From Dactylosporangium aurantiacum (lineage in GTDB: Bacteria; Actinomycetota; Actinomycetes; Mycobacteriales; Micromonosporaceae), in contig NZ_JNYJ01000022.1 of NCBI RefSeq assembly GCF_000716715.1, positions 62,001-126,000 of the forward strand: DNA of 64,000 nucleotides. Direction: 5' to 3'. Positions 38,968-48,058 of this stretch are shown here, one piece after another (position 1 is the first letter of the stretch; every line of letters starts with the position of its first letter). The notes beneath the pieces were generated by a model. That model saw nothing but the letters and a program-made list of their open reading frames with translations. It did no database searches and was not told the origin of the DNA. Both the position numbers and the translations under genes were made by a program.

Positions 38968-41007
38968 ATGCCCAGCCGACGCCTCTTACTCGGCCTGGTC
39001 GTCGCCCTTCCGGTGGCGTCCACGTCCGTCGCTTCGCTCATCCTCGCCGCCCCTGCCTGGGCCGCGCCGACCAGCGTGCCGGCCACCCTCACCCCGTCCC
39101 CGGCAACCGGCACCAACAACTGGTACCGCGGCCCGGTCACCCTCAACCTGTCCGCGACCGACGCGACCAGCGGCGTGCAGCGCCTGGAGTACCGGCTCGG
39201 CAACGCGGCACCGTTCCAGACCGCGGTGTCCGCGACCGCCCCGTACCCCCCGACGCTCACCGGCTCGGTGCAGCTCACCCAGCAGGGCAGCACCACCGTC
39301 GGCTACCGCGCCGTCGGCGGTGACGGTGCGGCCGAGTCCGTCCGCACCATCACCGTCCGGATCGACACCGTCGCCCCCGTCGTCAGCTGGCCCGGCATCG
39401 TCGACGGGCACGTCGGCCACACCGCCACCCTGATCCCGACCCGGACCGACCCGGCACCCGGCTCCGGCGGCGTCTTCATCCACCGCATGTGGATCGACCA
39501 GACCGAGACGACCCCGCAGCCCGTCGCCACCGCCACCCTCGCCACCGGCCCGCACACGATCAGCGTCATGGCCAGCGACGCCGCCGGCAACGCCGCGCTG
39601 TTCGACCAGACCTTCGTGGTGACCACGTCGTACACCGACCTCGACACCCTCATCGGCGGCTACGTCACCAGCGGCGCGATCAGCGCCGACCTCGGCACCG
39701 GCCTGCGCGCCACCCTCGCCGAGGCGGCCGGCCTCGCCGAGCAGGGCAGGACCAACCAGGCCAGGCAGACCCTCAACCAGTTCGTCGCCGCCGTGCAGGG
39801 CGGGTCGCACACCGACGAGGTCCGCGACACCCTCGTCGGCGACGCCCACTACCTGCAGGACCAGCTCGCCGGGAAGCTACCGGCCGACCCGCCGACCGGC
39901 ATGACCGTCACGCCCGCCGTCGGGCCCGACCCGATCGCGCCGGCGGTCCCGATCGCGGCCTCCACGAACTTCCCCGGCGCCACCTTCCGGGTGCTGTACT
40001 TCTCGGTCACCAAGGGCTTCCGGCACGACCACATCGCCGACACCGCCCTGCTCGTGCAGCAGTGGGGCCGGCAGTACGGCTTCGACGTCGACATCTGGGA
40101 CCCGCGCCTGGCCCCCGCGTCACTGTCCAGCACCCCGTTCACCTCGGCCGCCGACCTGGCGAAGTACAAGACGATCATCTTCGGCTCCCCGGTCGACGGC
40201 ACCAACCCCAACAGCGCACCGGCCGCGGACGCCCTCAACGCCACCGAGCTCGCCGCGTTCCAGGACTACGTCCGGGCCGGCGGCGGGTTCGTCGGCCTGC
40301 ACGGCGCGTCCGACGCGATCCACAACGTGTCCTGGTACCGCGACCTGGTCGGCGCGTGGTTCACCAACCACCCCGGCGGCCAGAACGGCGAGGGCACCTG
40401 CGGCAGCTGCATCAACGTGCGGGTCACCACCGAGGACTCCACGAACCCGGCCACCGCGCACCTGCCGAAGACCTGGCTCACCATCGACGAGCTGTACAAC
40501 TTCGACCACAACCCGCGGGCCGAGGTGCACACGCTGCTGAGCCTCGACGAGTCGTCGTACCGCCGCAGCCTCAACAGCGGCAACGCCGCCAACAACCCGA
40601 TGCCGCTGATGGGTGGTGACCACCCGATCGCCTGGTGCCAGCGCTACGACGGCGGCCGCCAGTTCTCCCTCATCCTCGGCCACGACCGCGCCCAGTACTA
40701 CCGCGAGTCGTTCACCAAGATCCTGCTCGCCGGCATCAACTGGACCGCCGGCCAGACCGAGGCGAACTGCTCCACCTTCCGGCAGACCCGCACCCTGATC
40801 ACCACCGCCGGTCTGGACCCGGAGGCCGCCACGCTGCTCGACGAGGCCCAGGCGGCGTACCTGCGGCAGGACTACACCGCGGCGACCACGTCCCTCAACA
40901 GGATCATCGCGCTGTCCGGCTCCTCCACCACCGGCACCGACGCCGCCCGCGGCGAGCTCGACCGGCAGGCCCGCGACCTGCGGGACTGGATGCTGTCCCT
41001 GAAGTAG
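38968..41007 (+). CDS. Secreted ThuA protein with Ig-like and FIMAH domains
   Basis: 679 residues from the ATG at 38968 (AGAAGGAG 5 bp upstream). Signal peptide (LLLGLVVALPVASTSVA, cleavage near AWA-AP). An OmpL47-like Ig/beta domain (about 40-150; NNWYRGPVTLNLSATDATSG), a FIMAH domain (about 223-302; LIGGYVTSGAISADLGTGL), a ThuA domain (about 338-600; FRVLYFSVTKGFRHDHI, GGGFVGLHGASDAIHN, MGGDHPIAWCQRYDGGRQF) and a second FIMAH-like segment at the C-terminus. ThuA domains of this type are thought to act on disaccharides. Divergent from the larger ThuA gene and likely co-regulated from the shared 924-bp region. Confidence 0.87.
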   Translation: MPSRRLLLGLVVALPVASTSVASLILAAPAWAAPTSVPATLTPSPATGTNNWYRGPVTLNLSATDATSGVQRLEYRLGNAAPFQTAVSATAPYPPTLTGSVQLTQQGSTTVGYRAVGGDGAAESVRTITVRIDTVAPVVSWPGIVDGHVGHTATLIPTRTDPAPGSGGVFIHRMWIDQTETTPQPVATATLATGPHTISVMASDAAGNAALFDQTFVVTTSYTDLDTLIGGYVTSGAISADLGTGLRATLAEAAGLAEQGRTNQARQTLNQFVAAVQGGSHTDEVRDTLVGDAHYLQDQLAGKLPADPPTGMTVTPAVGPDPIAPAVPIAASTNFPGATFRVLYFSVTKGFRHDHIADTALLVQQWGRQYGFDVDIWDPRLAPASLSSTPFTSAADLAKYKTIIFGSPVDGTNPNSAPAADALNATELAAFQDYVRAGGGFVGLHGASDAIHNVSWYRDLVGAWFTNHPGGQNGEGTCGSCINVRVTTEDSTNPATAHLPKTWLTIDELYNFDHNPRAEVHTLLSLDESSYRRSLNSGNAANNPMPLMGGDHPIAWCQRYDGGRQFSLILGHDRAQYYRESFTKILLAGINWTAGQTEANCSTFRQTRTLITTAGLDPEAATLLDEAQAAYLRQDYTAATTSLNRIIALSGSSTTGTDAARGELDRQARDLRDWMLSLK

Positions 41008-41027
41008 CCACCGGCGATCACCACCGG

Positions 41028-41070
41028 GCGACTCCCGCTCATCGGCGACAACCGGTGTAGCGGGAGTCGC
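41028..41070. terminator. Hairpin at convergent gene ends
   Basis: Perfect 12-bp arms (GCGACTCCCGCT at 41028-41039; complement at 41059-41070) with a 19-base loop. It lies after the ThuA gene and covers the last ten codons of the convergent NACHT gene, so it can serve the ThuA transcript fully and the NACHT transcript only from within its coding end. Confidence 0.65.
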
Positions 41071-44000
41071 TCCGGTACGTGTGGGCCAGGCACACGGTGC
41101 GCACCAGCTCGCCGGTGTCGGTGCGCCACTGCACCACCCGCTGATCGAGCGCGGCGAGCACCGTCCGGCCGTCCGGGGCGAACGTCAGGCCGGTCAGCCC
41201 GCCGGGGCCCGGATCGGCGAGCCGGCGCAGCCGCCGGCCGGTGGCGCCGTCCCACAGATACCCGGCGCGGCCCTGCAGGCCGGCGACCAGCGCGCCGTCG
41301 GCCGACAGGACCAGGTCCGAGCCCACGGGATCGAGGGCGCCGAAGTCGTACTCCAAGGGATGGGTCCGGCCGGTGGCGGTCTCCAGAACGCCGGGCCTGC
41401 CGCTGGCGGACAGGACCATCGTGGCCCCGGCGCCGTCCACGGCGATCATGCCCGCCATCGCCGGCCGACCGGCGGGCCGGCCGTCGCTGACCTGCCACAT
41501 TTTGCCCACACCATTCCAGTCGACGGTTACGAGTGTCCGGCCCCCGTCGACGAACCAGGCCTGCTCGACCGTCTCCTTCTGCTGCGCGAGGGTCGCCACC
41601 AGCTCACCCGTCGACGGGTTCCACAGCCGCACCGACCGCCCGTCCGGGGCAGCCAGCAGCCGGTCGTCCGGCGAGTATGCGAGGCGGCTGTCACCGGCCG
41701 GGTCGGCCAGCCGCAGGGTCCACCGTGCGCTGCCGGTCGCGGCGTCCCAGATCCGCACGGTGCTGTCATCGCCGCGGCTGGCGAGGGTGGCACCGTCGTG
41801 GGCGTAGGCGACGCTGCGCACCCGGCCGGTATGCCCGATCAGGATGCGCACCGTCGCACCGGTGGCGTCGACGACCCGAACCGCGCCGTCGTCACCGCCG
41901 GCGGCGACGGTGCCGTCCGGCGCGAGTGCGAACGCGCTGACCTTGTCGACGAAGCCGGGCAGCGCGAGGAACGGCTTGCCGATCACCGCGAACGCGGAGG
42001 CGCCGAGCGCGACCGTGAGCGCCGCCCCGACCGTCCACAGCACTACCGGGCGCAGCCACCGCAGCTCCAGCCAGCGGACCGGCTCGACGCGCAGGGCGGC
42101 CAGGTGGTCGCGGATCGTGGCGTGGCGGAACTGGTAGACCGCGCCGGCCTGGCGCAGGACCTGCCGGTCGAGCGCGGTGTCCAGCAACGACCGGAAGTGC
42201 GGCCGGCGGCCGTGCCGCAGCCACAGCACCAGCTCGGCGAACTTCAGCGCCGGCACGGCCCGGGTCGCCAGCCCCATGGCGAGCGCGGCCGCCACCCCGC
42301 CGCCGACGCCGACCGTGAGCAGCAGCCAGGTCACGAAGCGCCCGTCGATCCCCAGCCAGCCCAGCCCCGGGAGGCGGCCGAGCCAGCCGGCGGCCAGCAG
42401 CCCCGCGGTCAGCGCCGCACCGGCCGCGAGCACCAGGGCGGCGTACGCGGCGTTGACCGCCCGGTCACCCGTGTAGCTCTGGTCCGGCGTCGTGGCCGAC
42501 GAGTCGGTCAGCGACCGGGTGGACAGGTTGACCGCCGTGGCCGCGACCAGCGTCGTCACGAACGCCGCCGGGAGCGCCATCACGCCGGCGGCCACGCCGT
42601 ACAGGACCGCCGTCCACCCGCCCTGCCCGAACCCGGCGACGGCGAACCCGATCGAGGCGGTCAACCCCAGCAGCCATGCCACCGTCCAGGCGATCGCGGC
42701 CGCGTCGCTGAAGGCGTCCCCGATCGCCGTGAACGTGTGCAGGCCGGGCCGCCGCACCATGAAGACGCGCGGTGCGTGCACCGGCACCGACCGGCTGGGC
42801 GGCGGGTCCGGCGCGCCGCGGCGCGAGCCCGCCGCTGTCCCGGGCGGGCGCCGCAGCAGCCGCCGGTCGGACACCACGAAGGTGACCGCGACACCGACCG
42901 CGACACCGACGACGAGACCGACCAGCAGCCCGGTGTTGACCGCCGCGACCGCCGGGACCGTGCTCCCGGGCCAGTCCAGCGCGGCGGTGACCACCGTGAC
43001 CAGCACAGCCGTGACGAGCCCGGCGGCGAGGCCGTAGCCCACCCCGTGCTGGCGGTCGCGCAGCCACAGCGGGATCCGCCACCACGCCACGTCGGGATGC
43101 CGGGCGACCCGGCGGGCGATCCACGACAGCCAGAACAGCGCGTCGTCGCGGGTGTCCCAGTCCGGGTACGCCTGCTCGACGAACCTGCCGATCAGGTGCC
43201 GCAGCAACGCCCGCTCGCTCGGGAACCGGACCTCGTCGAGCAGCTCCGTCGGGTCACCGCCGGCGGCGTACGTCTGCCTGGCCAGCGCCAGCGCCAGCGG
43301 CGTCGTCAGCGTCGCCGCCGCCACGCTGGCGGGGTGGTCGCGCAGGTACGTGGCGACCGCCTGCCAAGCGGCGCGGCCCGGCCCGATCCGGCCGGTGACG
43401 AGGAAACCCTCCACGGACGCCGGGTCGGTGGGGAGCAGCTCGACGACCGCGGCCGCGCCGAGCTGCCCGTCGCGCAGCGCCGCCGCGTACTCTTCGGGCC
43501 GGCTCGTCACCACGACCCGCAGCCCGACGGCCTGGTCGTCGATCGCCCGCAGCGCCGCACCGCGCGACTGCTCCGGCAGCTCGTCCAGGCCGTCGAGGAA
43601 CAGGGCGATCCGCTCGCGGCGCAGCAGCTCCGCCATCACCCGCACCGGGCCGGTGCCACCGACGACCGTGCCGTAGTCGCGGGCGATCGTCGTCGCCGCC
43701 CACCGCAGCAGCGGCGTGTCGGGGTCCCAGTCGCCCAGCGACAGCAGCACCGGCACCGGCTGCGCCGCGTCGGCCTGCCGGGCGGCGAGCACGTCGAGCA
43801 GCAGGGTGAGCAGCGCCCCGGTCTTGCCGGCGCCCGCCTGCCCGAGCACCACGATCCGGATGTCGGCCGGCAGCGGCCGGTACAGCCCCGCACCGAGCTC
43901 CCCTGCGGTCCCTTCGGTGCGCAGCCCGGGCGCGTCGCGCCGGAAGTCCTCCGGCGGCGCGGCGACCTCGGCGCCCGCCCACCGCCACCGCACCACCACC

Positions 44001-44320
44001 GGCGCCGCGACCTGCCGCAGGCCGCGCAGCTGCGCCTGCTGCCGCCACACCCACGACATCTCCCGCGCGATCTGGTCGACGGCCTCCCGCTCCTGCTCGG
44101 CGCTCAGCACCGCCGGCAACGTCAACACGTCGACGCCCCGGTCCTGCGACCGCGGCAACGCGGCGATCCCCGCGAACAACGCCGCGATCCCGATCACGGT
44201 CCCCACCACCGCGGCGTTGTTGACCAGCCGGGCACTGACCTCCGGGCCCGCCGTCATCAACCAGATCCCACCGGCGACCAGCACCGTGCACAACACCATG
44301 AGCGCGCGGCGAACCCTCAC
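41039..44320 (-). CDS. NACHT NTPase with membrane domain and WD40 repeats
   Basis: 1093 residues. Two N-terminal membrane helices (about 4-23 and 36-54), then a NACHT-type STAND NTPase: Walker A GQAGAGKT (160-167), Walker B LFLDGLDE (240-247), sensor VVTSRPEEY and a winged-helix-like region. A central block of about eight helices (roughly 435-720) precedes FRHATIRDHLAAL and a last membrane helix (about 783-803). The C-terminus is a WD40 propeller (from about 815; GHTGRVRSVAYAHDGATLAS, VRIWDAATG, LAYSPDDRLLAAPDG). STAND proteins of this type act as switch-like sensors in signalling or anti-phage defence. No separate effector gene is adjacent. Confidence 0.88.
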   Translation of the reverse strand: MRVRRALMVLCTVLVAGGIWLMTAGPEVSARLVNNAAVVGTVIGIAALFAGIAALPRSQDRGVDVLTLPAVLSAEQEREAVDQIAREMSWVWRQQAQLRGLRQVAAPVVVRWRWAGAEVAAPPEDFRRDAPGLRTEGTAGELGAGLYRPLPADIRIVVLGQAGAGKTGALLTLLLDVLAARQADAAQPVPVLLSLGDWDPDTPLLRWAATTIARDYGTVVGGTGPVRVMAELLRRERIALFLDGLDELPEQSRGAALRAIDDQAVGLRVVVTSRPEEYAAALRDGQLGAAAVVELLPTDPASVEGFLVTGRIGPGRAAWQAVATYLRDHPASVAAATLTTPLALALARQTYAAGGDPTELLDEVRFPSERALLRHLIGRFVEQAYPDWDTRDDALFWLSWIARRVARHPDVAWWRIPLWLRDRQHGVGYGLAAGLVTAVLVTVVTAALDWPGSTVPAVAAVNTGLLVGLVVGVAVGVAVTFVVSDRRLLRRPPGTAAGSRRGAPDPPPSRSVPVHAPRVFMVRRPGLHTFTAIGDAFSDAAAIAWTVAWLLGLTASIGFAVAGFGQGGWTAVLYGVAAGVMALPAAFVTTLVAATAVNLSTRSLTDSSATTPDQSYTGDRAVNAAYAALVLAAGAALTAGLLAAGWLGRLPGLGWLGIDGRFVTWLLLTVGVGGGVAAALAMGLATRAVPALKFAELVLWLRHGRRPHFRSLLDTALDRQVLRQAGAVYQFRHATIRDHLAALRVEPVRWLELRWLRPVVLWTVGAALTVALGASAFAVIGKPFLALPGFVDKVSAFALAPDGTVAAGGDDGAVRVVDATGATVRILIGHTGRVRSVAYAHDGATLASRGDDSTVRIWDAATGSARWTLRLADPAGDSRLAYSPDDRLLAAPDGRSVRLWNPSTGELVATLAQQKETVEQAWFVDGGRTLVTVDWNGVGKMWQVSDGRPAGRPAMAGMIAVDGAGATMVLSASGRPGVLETATGRTHPLEYDFGALDPVGSDLVLSADGALVAGLQGRAGYLWDGATGRRLRRLADPGPGGLTGLTFAPDGRTVLAALDQRVVQWRTDTGELVRTVCLAHTYRSDSRYTGCRR

Positions 44321-44426
44321 CGCCCCAGTCTGTCACCACCCGGCCACACCCCGATACATCCACGCCGCGTCACCACCGTCGCGGAAGCGGGACCCGCGGG
44401 CGGACGACAGCCGCGCGGCGTGGCCG

Positions 44427-44714
44427 TCATCGCCGCCAGGCGTACGGCTTCGGCTCTTTGCAGGTGTACACGACCCCGTCCAGCACGAACTGCTTCCCCA
44501 GCCGGTTCGTCGCGCAACCCGCGTCCGGCGTGCCGCAACCCATGTCCTTCTCCGGCGAGCAGGGGTTCGCGACCACCGGCGCCGCCGAACTCGCGGCCGG
44601 CGGCGGGGCGGCGGCCGTCGACGGTGGTGCGGCCGGGGCGGGCGCCGACGGCGTCGAACCGCAACCGGACAGGGCGGCGACAACGACGGCAGCGGCGGCG
44701 ATGGACGGTCTCAT
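44427..44714 (-). CDS. Small Cys-rich lipoprotein of unknown function
   Basis: 95 residues from the ATG at 44714, choosing the first Met that gives a lipoprotein signal (AAAAVVVAALSGCGS, lipobox LSGC). A Pro/Ala linker leads to a compact C-terminal domain of about 45 residues with four Cys (NPCSPEKDMGCGTPDAGC, VVYTCKEP), likely two disulfides. Unknown family. Divergent from the B-lectin membrane protein, 229 bp apart. Confidence 0.7.
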   Translation of the reverse strand: MRPSIAAAAVVVAALSGCGSTPSAPAPAAPPSTAAAPPPAASSAAPVVANPCSPEKDMGCGTPDAGCATNRLGKQFVLDGVVYTCKEPKPYAWRR

Positions 44715-44943
44715 GCCGCTGATCCTGCCGTCGGCGGATCCTCCGCGTCCAGGCCGACGATCCGCGCCCGGGCGGCACAAGGGTACGTCGGTGCTCGACG
44801 CGGTCCGGCCGCGCACGGCGCCCGTCGTGCGGGGGCGGGGTGGAGCGGGCGGTGGGGAAGGGTTACGGTTCTCGATCGGTGGCATGTTGCGGGGGCAGCT
44901 CACCGGGTGCGGCCCCGGCCATGCGGATCGGGAGGCTGGTGAC

Positions 44944-46824
44944 ATGGCGGCGAACGGCGACGGGTGGCCTCCGCCCGCCAGGTCCGGGCCGGCCGACGAC
45001 CAGGGGGCGCCCGGCTGGGCGGCTCCGCCCGGGGCCGGGGGCGGCCCGCAGGGCGAGGTGTGGAGCGAGACCGATCCCGATGAGCGCACCGCCGAGCATC
45101 CGATGGTGGTGCCGGGTGGACGGCCGACGGTCTCGTACGGTCCCGTCGCGAGCGTTGTCCCGCCGGCGGTGACGATGCCGTCCGCCGGGACCGCGTCCGC
45201 GCCCGCCACGTCCGCACCCGCCGCGCCCGTCACGTCCGCGCCCGTCACGTCCGCGCCCGCGCCCGCCACGCCCGCGGCCGCTGGGTCCGGGCCGGCCGCG
45301 CTTGCTCCGCTCGCGTCCTTGGCTGCCCCGACCGTGCCTGTCCCACTGGTGCCCGCGCCGCCGGTGTTTGTGGCACCGGTGGGGTCGTTGCCGCCGCCCG
45401 GGCCGCCGTCGATGTCCATGTCGGTGTCCATGCCGGTGCCGATGCCGCCGGTCTCAGGACCGCCGATCTCGGGGCTGCCCGTGTCGGGGCCGCCCGTGTC
45501 GGGGCCGCCCATCGCCCTGCCGGTCTCGGGACCGCCGGTCTCAGGGCCGCCGGTCTCAGGGCCGCCGGTCTCAGGGCCGCCGGTCTCGGAAACGCCCGGC
45601 CGGCGGGGGCGGTTGGGGCTGATCCTCGCCGCCGCCGGGCTGACCCTGCTCGTCGTGCTGGGCACCGTCGTCACCGTCAGGCTCTCCCGGTCCGGTGGGA
45701 GCGGCTCGCCGGTGGCGGTGCAGGACGCCGATCCGTCCGGGGCGGGCAGCGAGGCCGGTGGCGGGTCGGCGGCGCCGAACGGTGGGCGGGACGCCGCGTC
45801 GCCGCTGCCGAGCGCGTCGGTGCCGCCCGCCCAGCTCAAGCCCGGGTTCCGGCTGAACGCGGGGCAGGCGCTGCGGTCGCCGAACGGCAAGTACACGCTG
45901 ACGCAGCAGCCGGACGGGAACCTTGTCCTGGCCGACGAGGCGAAGCAGGTGCGCTGGTCGTCGCAGACGCCGGGCAACTCGGGTGCCTATGCCAGCTTCA
46001 ATCGCGACGGTGATTTCGTCGTGTACGGCAAGAGCGGCGCCGTCCTGTGGCGCAGCGCCACCGGGGGGAAGGGGGCGCTGGTCGAGGTCCACGACGACGG
46101 CACGGCCGTGGTGGTGCAGGCCGGCCGGCAGGAGGTGTGGTCGAGCCAGGCGGAGCGCAGCCGGCTGTACGCGGGGCAGGCGCTGATCGCCGGGCAGCAG
46201 CGGCGCAGCGCCGACGGGCGGTTCACGCTCGCCCAGTACGCCGACGGCAACCTCGTGGTGGTCAACGCCGACAAGAAGGTCATCTGGAGCGCGCAGACCA
46301 GTGGTCACGCGGGGGCGTCGACGCAGATGCAGAACGACGGCAACCTCGTCGTGTACGGCACGGACAAGCAGCCGCTGTGGTCGTCGGGCACGTACGGCAC
46401 GTCCGGCGTGGCGGCCGTGGTCAACGCCGACGGCAACGTCGCGCTCACCGCCGCCGGGAAGATCCTGTGGGGCACCGCGACCCACGGCGTGAGCAGGCTG
46501 ACCGTCGGGCAGCGGATGCTCGGCGGGCAGTCCCGCACGGCGGCGAAGGGCGGCTACACGCTGCTGCAGCAGCCCGACGGCAACCTGGTGCTGCGCAACT
46601 CGGCGAAGACCGTCGTGTGGAGCAGCGGCACGAGCGGGCACCCCGGCGCGTCGACCAGGATGCAGACCGACGGCAACCTGGTGATCTACGACGCCAAGGG
46701 CACCGCGCTGTGGAGCACGAAGACGTACGGCAAGGCCGCGACCTTCCTGCTGGTCCAGGACGACGCGTCGGCCGTGCTGTACACGGCGGCCAACAAACCG
46801 GTCTGGACCAGCAAGACGGCGTGA
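44944..46824 (+). CDS. Membrane-anchored triple B-lectin protein
   Basis: 626 residues from the ATG at 44944 (GGGAGG 8 bp upstream). The first ~220 residues are cytoplasmic, Pro/Ala/Val/Ser-rich and end in about nine VSGPP pentapeptides. A single membrane helix (about 224-245) leads to an extracellular part made of three bulb-lectin (mannose-binding) domains, each with the QxDxNxVxY type motif repeated (QPDGNLVLAD, NRDGDFVVYG; YADGNLVVV, QNDGNLVVYG; QPDGNLVLRN, QTDGNLVIYD). Probably binds mannose-containing glycans at the cell surface. The long disordered cytoplasmic tail is unusual for a simple adhesin and suggests signalling. Confidence 0.87.
   Translation: MAANGDGWPPPARSGPADDQGAPGWAAPPGAGGGPQGEVWSETDPDERTAEHPMVVPGGRPTVSYGPVASVVPPAVTMPSAGTASAPATSAPAAPVTSAPVTSAPAPATPAAAGSGPAALAPLASLAAPTVPVPLVPAPPVFVAPVGSLPPPGPPSMSMSVSMPVPMPPVSGPPISGLPVSGPPVSGPPIALPVSGPPVSGPPVSGPPVSGPPVSETPGRRGRLGLILAAAGLTLLVVLGTVVTVRLSRSGGSGSPVAVQDADPSGAGSEAGGGSAAPNGGRDAASPLPSASVPPAQLKPGFRLNAGQALRSPNGKYTLTQQPDGNLVLADEAKQVRWSSQTPGNSGAYASFNRDGDFVVYGKSGAVLWRSATGGKGALVEVHDDGTAVVVQAGRQEVWSSQAERSRLYAGQALIAGQQRRSADGRFTLAQYADGNLVVVNADKKVIWSAQTSGHAGASTQMQNDGNLVVYGTDKQPLWSSGTYGTSGVAAVVNADGNVALTAAGKILWGTATHGVSRLTVGQRMLGGQSRTAAKGGYTLLQQPDGNLVLRNSAKTVVWSSGTSGHPGASTRMQTDGNLVIYDAKGTALWSTKTYGKAATFLLVQDDASAVLYTAANKPVWTSKTA
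45448..45592. repeat. 15-bp in-frame repeats encoding VSGPP
   Basis: Repeated CCGGTCTCAGGGCCG-type units encode Val-Ser-Gly-Pro-Pro, about nine copies with some variants (ISGLP, IALP), just before the membrane helix of the B-lectin protein. The last four units are nearly identical, suggesting recent expansion. Confidence 0.85.
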
Positions 46825-46830
46825 GGCGGC

Positions 46831-47052
46831 TCAGCCGGTGACGTCGAGGACCCAGGTGACGCCGAAGCGGTCCTTGAGCATCCCGTACAGCGGCGACCAG
46901 CCGGCCGGGGCCAGGTCCTGCACGACGGTCGCGCCCTGCGACAGGCCCTTCCAGTACGCGGTGATCTCGTCGCCGTCCGTGCCGCGGACCGACACGAAGA
47001 CCGGCTTGTCGCCGGCGTCGTAGGACTGGGCGCCGGGCACGTCGTAGGCCAT
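46831..47052 (-). pseudogene. Truncated VOC/PhnB-like protein gene (C-terminal half only)
   Basis: 73 residues if started at the ATG at 47052. They match only the second half of a PhnB/glyoxalase-like VOC domain (PVFVSVRGTDGDEITAYWKG, WSPLYGMLKDRFGVTWVLDV); a full protein is about 140 residues. The missing first half would lie across the start of the WYL regulator gene, whose ATG shares the bases CATG with this remnant's start. WYL regulators are often divergent from VOC genes, so a deletion probably removed the intergenic region and the VOC N-terminal half. Confidence 0.7.
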
Positions 47053-48058
47053 GCCGAAGACCTCCGCCCGGCTGCTCGCCCTGCTGTCGCTGCTGCAGGC
47101 CCGCCGTGACTGGCCGGGGACGCTGCTGGCCGAGCGCCTCGACGTCAGCCTGCGCACGGTCCGCCGCGACGTCGACCGGCTGCGCGAGCTCGGCTACCCG
47201 ATCGCCGCGGTCAAGGGCCCGGACGGCGGGTACCGGCTCGGCGCCGGCGCCGACCTGCCGCCGCTGCTGTTCGACGACGAGCAGGCCGTCGCCGTCACCG
47301 TCGCCCTGCAGGTGGCCGCCACCACCCCCGGCAACGGCCTGGCCGAGGCGGCGGCCCGGGCGCTGACCACGATCCGGCAGGTCATGCCGGCCCGGCTGCG
47401 GCGCCGCGTCGACGGTCTACGGGTCACCGCCGTGCAGCGCCCCACCAGCCGGCCGGCCGCCCCGGTCGACGGCGGCACGCTGCTGGCGATCAGCGCCGCC
47501 GTGCACGCCCGGGAGGTGCTGCGCTTCGACTACGGCGACCGCGACCGGCCGCCCCGCCGCGCCGAGCCGCACCACGTCGTCACCTGGGACGGCCGCTGGT
47601 ACGTGGTCGCCTGGGACCTCGACCGCGACGCGTGGAGCGTGTTCCGGGCCGACCGGATGGCGCCGCGCACCCCGAACGGCCCCCGGTTCCGGCCCCGCCC
47701 GCTGCCCGCGGACGACGTGGCCACGTACGTCATCGCCACGTTCCGCGGCTCCACCGACGGCGCGTGGCCCTGCCAGGGCACCGTGCTGCTCGACCTGCCG
47801 GCCGCCACGGTGGCCCGCTACACCCGCGACGGTGTCGTGGAGGACCTCGGCCCGGACCGCTGCCGGCTCACCCTCGGCTCGTGGTCGTGGCCGAGCCTCG
47901 CCGCCGCGGTCGCCCGGTACGACGCCGACATCGAGGTGGTCGGCCCGGACGCGCTGACGGACGCCTTCGCCCACCTCGCCGCCCGCTGCACCAGAGCCGT
48001 CGCCGCGGCAGGAACCGTGCGCCGGCCCGCGGGCACCGCGGCGGGCACCGTGAGCTAG
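47051..48058 (+). CDS. WYL-domain transcriptional regulator (YafY-like)
   Basis: 335 residues. N-terminal HTH_11 (ARLLALLSLLQARRDWPG, LDVSLRTVRRDVDRLRELGYPI), a linker (LPPLLFDDEQAVAVTVAL), a WYL domain (about 155-230; EVLRFDYGDRDR, RWYVVAWDLDRDAWSVFRAD) and a WCX-type C-terminus. The ATG at 47051 fits the family N-terminus, leaving no 5' untranslated region before the remnant VOC gene; its promoter must lie inside that remnant. Its stop and the stop of the convergent gene share CTAG (48055-48058). Confidence 0.9.
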   Translation: MPKTSARLLALLSLLQARRDWPGTLLAERLDVSLRTVRRDVDRLRELGYPIAAVKGPDGGYRLGAGADLPPLLFDDEQAVAVTVALQVAATTPGNGLAEAAARALTTIRQVMPARLRRRVDGLRVTAVQRPTSRPAAPVDGGTLLAISAAVHAREVLRFDYGDRDRPPRRAEPHHVVTWDGRWYVVAWDLDRDAWSVFRADRMAPRTPNGPRFRPRPLPADDVATYVIATFRGSTDGAWPCQGTVLLDLPAATVARYTRDGVVEDLGPDRCRLTLGSWSWPSLAAAVARYDADIEVVGPDALTDAFAHLAARCTRAVAAAGTVRRPAGTAAGTVS

